The position numbers and the translations under genes were made by a program. Positions 18,074 to 24,201 of a DNA stretch of 42,888 bases are shown here, piece by piece. Position 1 is the stretch's first letter. Every line of letters starts with the position of its first letter. Below the pieces are notes generated by a model. That model did not search any database, was not told where the DNA came from, and worked only from the letters and a program-made list of their open reading frames with translations. This stretch comes from Candidatus Aegiribacteria sp. (GTDB lineage Bacteria > Fermentibacterota > Fermentibacteria > Fermentibacterales > JCC-6). Where the stretch lies: contig JAUVLV010000020.1 of assembly GCA_030600545.1 (NCBI GenBank), positions 1-42,888 on the forward strand, in the 5' to 3' direction.

Positions 18074-18940
18074 TTAATATGTTTCAAGCACAGCTCTTAC
18101 TTCAGATTGGATATTTTCTAAAATTGCAATCTCTTCAATTGAGGATCTTTTCTCTAAGTCTTTAATTACTTCATGCCCCAAATAATACCCACATTGGCTA
18201 TATCCTTGAATGTCAAACCAAGAGCCAAAAAATGGTGTAATATCTTGTTTGTTATCAACGAAATGCAGAAATTGCTTTGCCAGCATTGTCTTGTTAGCAT
18301 GACACCAGCTCAACCATCCGGTTTTATTGTAACCATTTCCCGGATGCCAAGTATTACTTAACAATAGAATGTGTTCGCAGCGCTGAGCAAATCCTTCTGT
18401 ATACAATTGCCAAAATGGATCTTCAAATTGAGACAGATCGGGATCGTTTCTTAAGACACCATTTACTGCATGTCCAATTTCGTGAGCGATCAAACCTTTT
18501 ATTGATTTCTTGCCAGACCATTTACATTCAGCAATCATTTCTAGCCCAAATAACACCGAATGGAATTCATCAAGTTTTGTTACCCAACCTGCTCCACAAC
18601 CAATACCGACATATATGATATAGAGAATCTCAAGCTTTTCAATACCAAAAATATCAGAGGCTCTCGAATGAATAGGCTCTATTTCTTGCATTAGATTCTC
18701 ATGTGCTTCAGACATACACCTCATTCTGCTAGCAATAAATGGAAATACTTTTGTCTTAGCAATATCTCTCCAATTGCCATTATCTAACTTGTTGTAGTCA
18801 TCCTTTTGCAATTGTAGAAGGGTGGGCCATTTACACATATAATCGTTAGCCCAAGCGTCAATTTTCTGATTCAAAGATAATTGTCTAGATTCTTTCCAGT
18901 ATGAAAGAAACGCTGGATATGTATCAAGAATATTTTTCAT
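18074..18940 (-). CDS. Zinc metallopeptidase-like protein (DUF2268-like), cassette-borne
   Basis: The 288-residue product has HEIGH at 153-157 and a downstream TEGFAQ with E182 as the likely third zinc ligand, the gluzincin arrangement. SQCGYYLGHEVI near the C-terminus recalls the 'GY.lGy.i' segment of DUF2268 proteins. There is no signal peptide, so it is probably cytoplasmic, unlike the secreted proteases elsewhere in this window. The base composition is visibly AT-richer than the flanking operons. It sits alone between attC-like sites E and F. The substrate is unknown. Confidence 0.7.
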   Translation of the reverse strand: MKNILDTYPAFLSYWKESRQLSLNQKIDAWANDYMCKWPTLLQLQKDDYNKLDNGNWRDIAKTKVFPFIASRMRCMSEAHENLMQEIEPIHSRASDIFGIEKLEILYIIYVGIGCGAGWVTKLDEFHSVLFGLEMIAECKWSGKKSIKGLIAHEIGHAVNGVLRNDPDLSQFEDPFWQLYTEGFAQRCEHILLLSNTWHPGNGYNKTGWLSWCHANKTMLAKQFLHFVDNKQDITPFFGSWFDIQGYSQCGYYLGHEVIKDLEKRSSIEEIAILENIQSEVRAVLETY

Positions 18941-18956
18941 AGTTTCTTTCTTCTAC

Positions 18957-19035
18957 GGTTAACGTCTGGGCTTAGCTGATTGCAAAATCGTATTGATCGC
19001 AGCCTGACGCAATTCTGCTACAGCCCTTTTTGAAA
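18957..19035 (-). other. attC-like recombination site E
   Basis: Immediately after the radical SAM stop codon (TGA), the minus strand reads TTTCAAA (degenerate R''), AA, then the arm GGGCTGTAGCAGAATTGC. The return arm is GCAATCAGCTAAGCCC, then AGAC and GTTAACC. The arms pair with an extra G and one further base in the 5' arm. Length is 79 bp. Confidence 0.68.
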
Positions 19036-20079
19036 TCATCTTTTGGTATCACTTAGGCTAAGATTTCTAACTTCATCACTCATCAGATGCCACATGAACC
19101 AATAATCCTTCAGGTAACCTAATTTGCTGTTTTCCGTATTTCCATATTTCTCGGCCAATGCTGAAATATCAGATTTAAGCCAAAGTTGCATTCCAGGAGA
19201 CTTGTCATCGATTAGATAGATATCGCGAAGAGAATCTTCCATAATGTTTCCAAGTTGAAACTGAGGTAAGTCCCAGTGGTAATCGTAGAGAATGTTATTT
19301 CTCTGGTATATTGCTTTTGCTCTGCAGTCGGGATTTTCTTCAGAACTGCTAAGTTGTTTCTCTATCTCTTTCGGATCGGAACAGATATCAACCCATTGGC
19401 TCTCTGATCTGTAATAAGATTCTATCCACTGCATAAATTCCTTTGGCAAGGGAGCAAGATCTTCGATTGATGGTGCGAGGGCAGAGTTGTTATGCCAGGT
19501 TTCCGAGTAGAATGGAATCGAAATACTATGCCAGTCATCTTCAAGCTCTTCTGCAAGCCTAGCAATCTGATCTGCATTCTGGCTGGTTATAAACAGATTC
19601 CACTTAAGCCGGAATCCTATATCTTTTGCCCGTTGTGCAGCCCTGCGGATAAGCTGATATGAATCATTCCGTCCTGCAAACCAGTTGTGATAGTCCTTTT
19701 CTCCAAAAAGGCTCATATTCAGGATTTTCACACCACTTTCCCTGAACTCATCCAGTATTTCTTTCCATTCTGATCTCGTGACCAGTCCAATGCCATTAGT
19801 TGAAAGCAGTGGTAAGTGGACTATCCCCATTTCACGGGCGTAGGAAAGCAGCTCTATTATCTCCGGATACAAGGTTGGCTCATCCTGAATGCATATACGG
19901 GCGCTGTCTGTTATTGCAGGATCATCTAAAACTCCCGCATAGTTATCGACCATCTTTTTCACATCTTTAAATGGTCTGGGTTTTTCGATAAGTTGGGATA
20001 TAAAGCAATGCTTGCATTTCTGCGTACAGGGGGAGGTTTGAAGAATCAGGCTGGTATAACTGAACTTTGTGCTTTCCAT
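19036..20079 (-). CDS. Radical SAM protein, cassette-borne
   Basis: The 347-residue product has the [4Fe-4S] motif CTQKCKHC (C18, C22, C25) near the N-terminus. Radical SAM barrel landmarks follow: ARICIQDEPTLYPEI (in place of the usual GGEP) and PLLSTNGIGL. The second half has scattered cysteines (DICSDPKEIEK ... NPDCRAKAIYQR) and QLGNIMEDSLRDIYLID. This resembles the tail of SPASM-type enzymes, but a full SPASM cluster set is not evident. It could act on a peptide or a small molecule; no precursor peptide is seen. It forms one cassette with site E. Confidence 0.78.
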   Translation of the reverse strand: MESTKFSYTSLILQTSPCTQKCKHCFISQLIEKPRPFKDVKKMVDNYAGVLDDPAITDSARICIQDEPTLYPEIIELLSYAREMGIVHLPLLSTNGIGLVTRSEWKEILDEFRESGVKILNMSLFGEKDYHNWFAGRNDSYQLIRRAAQRAKDIGFRLKWNLFITSQNADQIARLAEELEDDWHSISIPFYSETWHNNSALAPSIEDLAPLPKEFMQWIESYYRSESQWVDICSDPKEIEKQLSSSEENPDCRAKAIYQRNNILYDYHWDLPQFQLGNIMEDSLRDIYLIDDKSPGMQLWLKSDISALAEKYGNTENSKLGYLKDYWFMWHLMSDEVRNLSLSDTKR

Positions 20080-20091
20080 GACCTCAGTTCA

Positions 20092-20174
20092 TTTCAACGC
20101 TCTAAATCAGCAGGCTGCAAAAGCATTAGCAACTATTAACATGACCGCAGTGCTGCTGAATTTAGTTGTTGTGA
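20092..20174 (-). other. attC-like recombination site D
   Basis: The minus strand reads CACAAC, AA, CTAAATTCAGCAG. The return arm is CTGCTGATTTAG, then AGC and GTTGAAA. The 12-bp outer stem pairs with one extra T in the 5' arm. Length is 83 bp. It lies 18 nt after the stop of the second propeller lipoprotein gene. Its 5' half is related to remnant H. Confidence 0.7.
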
Positions 20175-20192
20175 ATCAATCATCAACTTTCA

Positions 20193-21326
20193 TTATTGTT
20201 GATTTCTATCAACAAGCTCAAGAATGTATACTCGGGGATAATCAGCTGGGTTATGATCCCATCCCAATATTCCTGATTCCGTTACTTCGATATTCCAATA
20301 TCTGGCTATGGCTGGTAGTGTGGTTTCTATAGAAGTAATAGGTGAGCCATCTTCTATTGTATAAAGATCGAAAACCGGTGAAGCAGTTTCTCCTCTGCCA
20401 GATTTAACCCATAGTCTATTGTATTCATCCACACCAATTAGTAATCCAGCATTTCGAATAGAATCCGGTTCCCAGTCTGCGGTCAGTTCGGAGGATGTTG
20501 ATTCAGTTCCCGGTCCCGGAACAACAATCCCAGGACGAGCAGCATCAATTTCTTCGCTGGTCATATGCGTGACCTCCCAAGGAATTTCGTTAGTGAAGGA
20601 AGTGTCACCCGCAGCGGTGTATCCAGCGATAGCATACTCATCAATAGATGACGGACAGCAGAAAAGTCTTCCATCAAATGTGGATGTATAATTATATGAT
20701 ATCCTATCCTCGGATTGATGATCTGAGTAGTTCTCAAAATAAACCAGATCTGGTTCTGTAGAATATGACCAGACGCAGTATTCGCTGCCGCTTAAGACCC
20801 TCTCCTCTTCCTCATCGTAATAATAGTTTATTCTCTTGCCTATTATCGAACCATTTGCACCTCGTCCTATTGACATAGGGGCCATGGGATAAAATCCACC
20901 CAGATCCCTCACGAATGAACAGGTTGAGTCGAAAAATACTATTTTGCCTGCATGAATATCGGATACTGCAAACCCCCCATCCGAAAGTGCGGTTATTGTG
21001 AATGGTAGAAGGAACTCACCTGGTCCGCTTCCTCCGGATCCTGCCTGAGAAATGAAATCACCATCCTCGGAGTAGACCAAGACCTTCTTCCTGTTCATAT
21101 CAAGCAGAGCGATACGTCCATCGATCAAGAATGTTGCATCAATGATTGTCCCAAACACATAGTTGGAATCACACAGTTCTATTCCAATCGAGTCAGCCTT
21201 AATTAAATCATACCGGGGTTGAGAGTTATGAATTCCAACTTCGCTTGGATCTGAATCAGATTCAGCACAACTAAACAAGAAAAAAAGAAGTGGAAGAAGG
21301 AATGATGTTTCAATCACCTTTTTCAT
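20193..21326 (-). CDS. Six-bladed beta-propeller lipoprotein (cassette copy 2)
   Basis: I take the ATG at 21326, giving KKVIETSFLLPLLFFLFSC with a clean lipobox (LFSC). A GTG at 21347 is also possible but lies in the end of attC-like site C. The 377-residue body is paralogous to the product of 16792-17940: DSIGIELCDSNYVFGTIID, GSGGSGPGEFLLPFTI, DIHAGKIVFFDS and WDHNPADYPRVYILEL all have direct counterparts there. The copies are clearly diverged, so this is not a recent duplication. A surface or periplasmic location is inferred from the lipobox; the function is unknown. Confidence 0.8.
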   Translation of the reverse strand: MKKVIETSFLLPLLFFLFSCAESDSDPSEVGIHNSQPRYDLIKADSIGIELCDSNYVFGTIIDATFLIDGRIALLDMNRKKVLVYSEDGDFISQAGSGGSGPGEFLLPFTITALSDGGFAVSDIHAGKIVFFDSTCSFVRDLGGFYPMAPMSIGRGANGSIIGKRINYYYDEEEERVLSGSEYCVWSYSTEPDLVYFENYSDHQSEDRISYNYTSTFDGRLFCCPSSIDEYAIAGYTAAGDTSFTNEIPWEVTHMTSEEIDAARPGIVVPGPGTESTSSELTADWEPDSIRNAGLLIGVDEYNRLWVKSGRGETASPVFDLYTIEDGSPITSIETTLPAIARYWNIEVTESGILGWDHNPADYPRVYILELVDRNQQ

Positions 21327-21340
21327 TTGTTTCCCATTCA

Positions 21341-21414
21341 TATTCACTTCGAATGAGCCGCTTCATCCCAATTGCCAAATGCATTACAAAGTCGGCTCTA
21401 TTCGATCGTTAGAT
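21341..21414 (-). other. attC-like recombination site C
   Basis: The minus strand starts with ATCTAAC, a perfect RYYYAAC core. GA and the arm TCGAATAGAGCCG follow; the return arm is CGGCTCATTCGA, then AG and GTGAATA. The arms pair with one extra A in the 5' arm. The distal core has GTG in place of GTT. Length is 74 bp. The stem is nearly identical to that of site A. Confidence 0.68.
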
Positions 21415-21436
21415 TTATTATCGCTCCATATATCTA

Positions 21437-21769
21437 CTAAATCCAGCAATCTTGAACAAGATATTTTTGTCTTTTCTTGTAATGTTCCATTTTCGTATGG
21501 AAAGCGTTGCGATTTCGGAAGCCTAGATTAGTCTTAGGCCAGAACCTGATTTGAGCTTCTGCTCCAAAACCAGGAGTAAAGTCATAGTGTTGATTTAACA
21601 TGTAGGACTGTAGAGTGCCAAGGAATTCAATACTGTGATGGTTTTCTTGCGCAGATGCTGGCAAAACTGAAAGCAGGCATATTATCACAACTAGGGTAAT
21701 AGCTCTAAATGAGCGATACTTGACTCGGTTATCAAACCCAAGCGATTTTAGTATTTTAAGATTGGTCAT
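21437..21769 (-). pseudogene. Truncated outer-membrane protein fragment, cassette-borne
   Basis: The start is well supported (GAGGGGA 7 nt before ATG), followed by a signal peptide ending LLSVLPASAQ. The next 45 residues (HSIEFLGTLQSYMLNQHYD, GFGAEAQIRFWPKTNLGF) look like the first strands of an outer-membrane beta-barrel. After NLGF the sequence turns basic and non-barrel-like (RNRNAFHTKMEHYKKRQK) and stops at 110 residues. I infer a frameshift or 3' truncation before attC-like site C. A short genuine protein cannot be excluded. Confidence 0.5.
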
Positions 21770-21786
21770 GACTGTATCCCCTCTTC

Positions 21787-21868
21787 ATTCAACGTTTTGT
21801 ATAACCAGCAAAGATATTACCTTGGCTTATGGCTTTGCATTTTTGGCTGGTTCATGCGATTGTTCGCT
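21787..21868 (-). other. attC-like recombination site B
   Basis: On the minus strand, AGCGAAC then AA and TCGCATGAACCAGC pair loosely with GCTGGTTATACAAA, followed by AC and GTTGAAT, a perfect GTTRRRY core. The inner AACCAGC/GCTGGTT is exact, and the extra G in CATGAACC matches the extra base seen in the other sites. Length is 82 bp. It overlaps the last 13 codons of the antitoxin gene. Confidence 0.62.
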
Positions 21869-22231
21869 TCCGTATCTCAGATGCTCTTCTTTGATCTTGA
21901 GTGTCTTGCATAGACGCTTGATCATGGCATAAGAGTAGGTGCGTCGGCCATGCTCATAGTCACTGACCATATTCTGGCGGATACCCAGTTTCTCGGCGAG
22001 TTGGGTCTGAGTCAGACCGGCCTTAAGGCGAGCACCAGCAAGCAGGTTGCCGATACGATTCTTTTCCATCTCATGCCAGTATTCAGTACTCTCGATGGAA
22101 ACAGATTCGTCTTCTGGCTCGTTGACCAAGACGGTAACGTCGTACTTTTTCTTGATCCAGGCGAGCAATTCGTCAACATGTTCGCCGTGAATCGAAATCT
22201 CAATATGGGGCTTGTTCACGAGAGCTAACAT
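21827..22231 (-). CDS. XRE-family antitoxin (HigA-like)
   Basis: The 134-residue product starts at ATG 22231 with GAGGTG 5 nt upstream; a TTG at 22243 is less likely. A helix-turn-helix covers about residues 65-125 (RLKAGLTQTQLAEKLGIRQNMVSDYEHGRRTYSYAMIKRLC), typical of HTH_3 antitoxins. The N-terminal half is acidic and probably contacts the toxin. It overlaps the end of the toxin gene by about 30 nt, so translation is likely coupled. HigBA-type order (toxin first) is consistent. Autoregulation through the upstream hairpin region is expected of this family but not shown. Confidence 0.82.
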   Translation of the reverse strand: MLALVNKPHIEISIHGEHVDELLAWIKKKYDVTVLVNEPEDESVSIESTEYWHEMEKNRIGNLLAGARLKAGLTQTQLAEKLGIRQNMVSDYEHGRRTYSYAMIKRLCKTLKIKEEHLRYGSEQSHEPAKNAKP

Positions 22232-22466
22232 AATACACCTCAATCACTATTTCGTCTTTTTGGCATGTCCAGCATGCCACATATCTGTAATTCAAATGGC
22301 AATGGTATCGATCCTTACCCAGTGGTGAGAAGTTTCGCCATGTTTTTTGTATCGGGCCATCTGCCTGGAGATCCGCGATCAATAAGAAAAGGAGCTTCTG
22401 AACATCAACGGGCAGCTTCTTCAGACGGTGGCTGATTTTCTTCTTGATTCGAACTTCATATTTCAT
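22200..22466 (-). CDS. RelE/HigB-superfamily toxin
   Basis: The 88-residue product fits RelE/ParE toxins in length and pattern: KKKISHRLKKLPVDVQKLLFLLIADLQADGP, then WRNFSPLGKDRYHCHLNYRYVACW and a final strand EIVIEVYYVSSREQAPY. The basic and aromatic residues in the middle are where mRNA-cleaving members carry their active site. Its antitoxin gene follows directly. Toxin-antitoxin pairs are frequent in integron cassettes, where they are thought to stabilise the array. Confidence 0.83.
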   Translation of the reverse strand: MKYEVRIKKKISHRLKKLPVDVQKLLFLLIADLQADGPIQKTWRNFSPLGKDRYHCHLNYRYVACWTCQKDEIVIEVYYVSSREQAPY

Positions 22467-22514
22467 TGTAGTTATAATATAACCTATAACTTGGATTTCT
22501 GCAAGTTATATTTC

Positions 22515-22532
22515 TCGAAGCGAACGCTTCGA
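22515..22532. repeat. Palindrome upstream of the toxin gene
   Basis: TCGAAGCG-AA-CGCTTCGA is an 8-bp inverted repeat around two bases, about 50 nt before the toxin start. It overlaps the inner edge of attC-like site A. It could be an operator for the HTH antitoxin or just a by-product of the attC arm. Confidence 0.45.
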
Positions 22533-22586
22533 ATGAACCGCAAAACTTTTTGGCTACAAATCTGGAAAGTCGGCTCTATTCGATTG
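22519..22586 (-). other. attC-like recombination site A, main part (split by IS)
   Basis: The minus strand reads AATCGAATAGAGCCG, paired with CGGTTCATTCGA, then AGC and GTTCGCT. The proximal AAC core is missing here because the IS110-family element begins at this point. The core is found at the other end of the element (23840-23846). Joining the two parts gives a site of about 75 bp, like site C (74 bp). Confidence 0.62.
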
Positions 22587-22666
22587 ATACTCATTGAGGC
22601 CTCCCCCTCGGCATGCCATCATGGTATGCTGGGGGTGCGAACCCTAACCCAAAAGGAGGAGACCTA

Positions 22667-23362
22667 ATGAGATTCTATACTACCACACACCAATATTACT
22701 GCGGCATCGACCTTCGCGCCAGGGTGATGTATCTCTGCATCATCAGTTCAGATGGTGAAATCGTTCTTCACCGGAACATGAAAGCTGATCCGGAATCTCT
22801 TCTCAAAGCTATAAAGCCTTACAGACCGGATGTTGATGTTGGCGTTGAATACATCTTCACCTGGTACTGGGTGGCGGATATATGTGTTGAAGAAGAGATT
22901 CCATTCACTCTCGGGCATGCTCTGTATATGAAAGCCATTCATGGCGGAAAGGCCAAGAACCATGATCCCCAGTCATTATACCTGCTCCGAACCATTTACG
23001 GAATCGGGAAAATCTTGTCTCTGACGATCCTCTACGAGATAGGGGACATTAATCGCTTCCCGAGGGTATAGAACTTTGCTTCATACAGCAGGCTGGTGAA
23101 ATGTGCCAGAGAATCTGCCGGCAAACGTTATGGAACTTCCGGAAGCAAGATCGGGAATGTTCATCTGAAGTGGGCATTCTCTGAAGCTGCTGTACTGTTC
23201 CTGAGAGGAAATCCGGAAGGGATGAAATACAAGAAGCAGCTGGAGAGAAAACATGGCAAGGCCAAGTCACTCTCCATTCTTGCTCATAAACTTGGAAGGG
23301 CAACCTACTACATGCTTAAGCGTGAGAAGGCATTCGATATGAATAAATTCCTCAGGGCGTAA
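22667..23362 (+). pseudogene. IS110-family transposase, internally deleted with in-frame TAG
   Basis: The true start is the ATG at 22667 with AAGGAGGAG upstream. The N-terminal DEDD-like domain is recognisable (GIDLRARVMYLCIIS with D15; DVGVEYIFTW with E61; HALYMKAIHGGKAKN). The protein then jumps directly to the C-terminal Transposase_20 region (LLRTIYGIGKILSLTILYEIGDINRF), so the middle, including the later acidic residues, has been deleted. Codon 135 (23069-23071) is TAG in FPRV-stop-NFASYSRLVKCARESAG, where related proteins usually have Gln. The frame remains open afterwards to 23362 and has the serine region (YGTSGSKIGNVHLKWAFSEA). Total length is 231 codons against roughly 310-450 for the family. 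It is inactive. Confidence 0.85.
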
Positions 23363-23821
23363 GGGAGGGAGCGGCCAAGCCGAACAGCTAACTGTGACCG
23401 AAAGGAAGAAGCTGGATGAGTACCCTTGCTGAAAACTTCGAGAGAATCTGGCCTTGACCAGGATGAAGGTACCTCAGCGTATTCCTGGTAAACATCTCGA
23501 TTGATTGGATGGTCGTTCCGCTCCCGCAGAAATGATAAGTATTCGATGAAGTGTTCTGCTCCTCCCCCGAACCCGGAGCTAACTGGTGAATGCTACGGCA
23601 TTCAGCCCGACGTTTTGAATGGGACGGCATGAGGGAACGTATGTGTTTCTAGGACGCAAAGAATCATCTTTGCCAGTTCATTCAGGATGAGCTGCAGATC
23701 CTCGATAAGTGTTTGGGCAGAGCCAAGTATTGAAACAAAGACAGAACGCAAAAACTGAATACAAGACGATAAATGAAAACAGTTAGCACATGCTGTCGGT
23801 GACGAACTATGCCCCTTGACA
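23363..23821 (+). other. Non-coding end of the IS110-family element
   Basis: About 460 bp follow the transposase with no convincing gene on either strand. The position (downstream, before the terminal repeat) is where IS1111-type relatives carry the non-coding RNA that directs target choice. No conserved loop could be identified by eye. Confidence 0.35.
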
Positions 23822-24100
23822 GAGGGGGGCCTCATAAGTGTTAGCTGCCTGGGAAAGCATTTCTTCCCACTTCACATGATTAAATTGTATTTCATCGTAA
23901 CCAGAAAGGTCATCCTCAAAGAAATCCAATGGATTGTACAATCCCGGCGGGAAGGAACTCCTGAGGGTAAAGCTTTTCCCGGAGATTCTTCGAAGTTGGG
24001 CAGGCAGGGAGTATCGACCGTGATTGTACGAAAGCAAGATAGTCGAATAACCGATTATTCCTTCGAAGTGCTTCGTACACCTCTCGAGAGAACCCTGCAT
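23807..24100 (-). CDS. Hypothetical cassette gene, 3' end altered by IS insertion
   Basis: The open stretch of 97 codons is on the same strand as the cassette genes. Residues 12-88 look protein-like (HFEGIIGYSTILLSYNHGRYSL, LSGYDEIQFNHVKWEEMLSQAAN). Codon for AAN is exactly where the displaced AAC core of site A lies (23840-23846), and the last nine or so residues are encoded by the IS. I recognise no domain. If real, it is the cassette upstream of the toxin-antitoxin cassette. The start is uncertain: the frame is open for 13 codons before the ATG. Confidence 0.42.
   Translation of the reverse strand: MQGSLERCTKHFEGIIGYSTILLSYNHGRYSLPAQLRRISGKSFTLRSSFPPGLYNPLDFFEDDLSGYDEIQFNHVKWEEMLSQAANTYEAPLCQGA
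23840..23846 (-). other. Displaced core half of attC-like site A
   Basis: AGCTAAC on the minus strand abuts the end of the IS110-family element. It supplies the AAC core missing from the part at 22519-22586. Only seven bases support it, so its weight comes from the exact position. Confidence 0.4.
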
Positions 24101-24117
24101 TTCTGGAATATGAACCG

Positions 24118-24146
24118 TTGCATCTGGCTTCAGAAATTGTTATAAT
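24118..24146 (+). promoter_or_regulatory. Sigma-70-like promoter of the subtilisin gene
   Basis: TTGCAT and TATAAT are separated by exactly 17 nt, 56 nt before the start codon of the S8 protease. Both hexamers are close to consensus, and no other gene could be served on this strand. Confidence 0.6.
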
Positions 24147-24201
24147 TTAAGCTAATTACCAAATTCGTATAGTTTTAGTCAATAATTAAGAAGGAGGACT
24201 A

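Larger units (their letters stand above)
22587..23839 (+). mobile_element. IS110-family insertion sequence (decayed) inside an attC site
   Basis: The boundaries are inferred from subterminal imperfect inverted repeats: GAGGCCTCCCCCTC at 22596-22609 and GAGGGGGGCCTC at 23822-23833, with a two-base difference. The element carries one broken transposase gene and a long non-coding end (23363-23839). I see no target duplication, as expected for IS110-type elements. Members of the IS1111-attC group are known to insert into integron attC sites, which matches what is seen here. The long non-coding end is where IS1111-type elements usually encode their bridge RNA; I cannot fold it here. Confidence 0.72.

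Noticed and set aside
21341-22586. The similar repeats at 21341-21414 and 22519-22586 as copies of a miniature transposable element
   Set aside because: They sit at cassette ends on the same strand, have no target duplication, and share their layout with four other sites of different sequence, so related attC sites explain them better.
12893-23071. Two in-frame TAG codons (12893-12895 and 23069-23071) as a sign that TAG is recoded
   Set aside because: TAG is the ordinary stop of several intact genes here (ends at 8631, 11982, 12018, 25908 and 28852), so these are nonsense changes.
15762-24100. A prophage or integrative element in the AT-rich region
   Set aside because: No phage structural, replication, integrase or conjugation genes are present; only unrelated cargo genes and one insertion sequence.
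24099-24140. ATTTCTG/CAGAAAT hairpin upstream of the subtilisin gene as another attC site
   Set aside because: The stem is only 7 bp, the GTT is at the wrong distance, and the span overlaps a good promoter.
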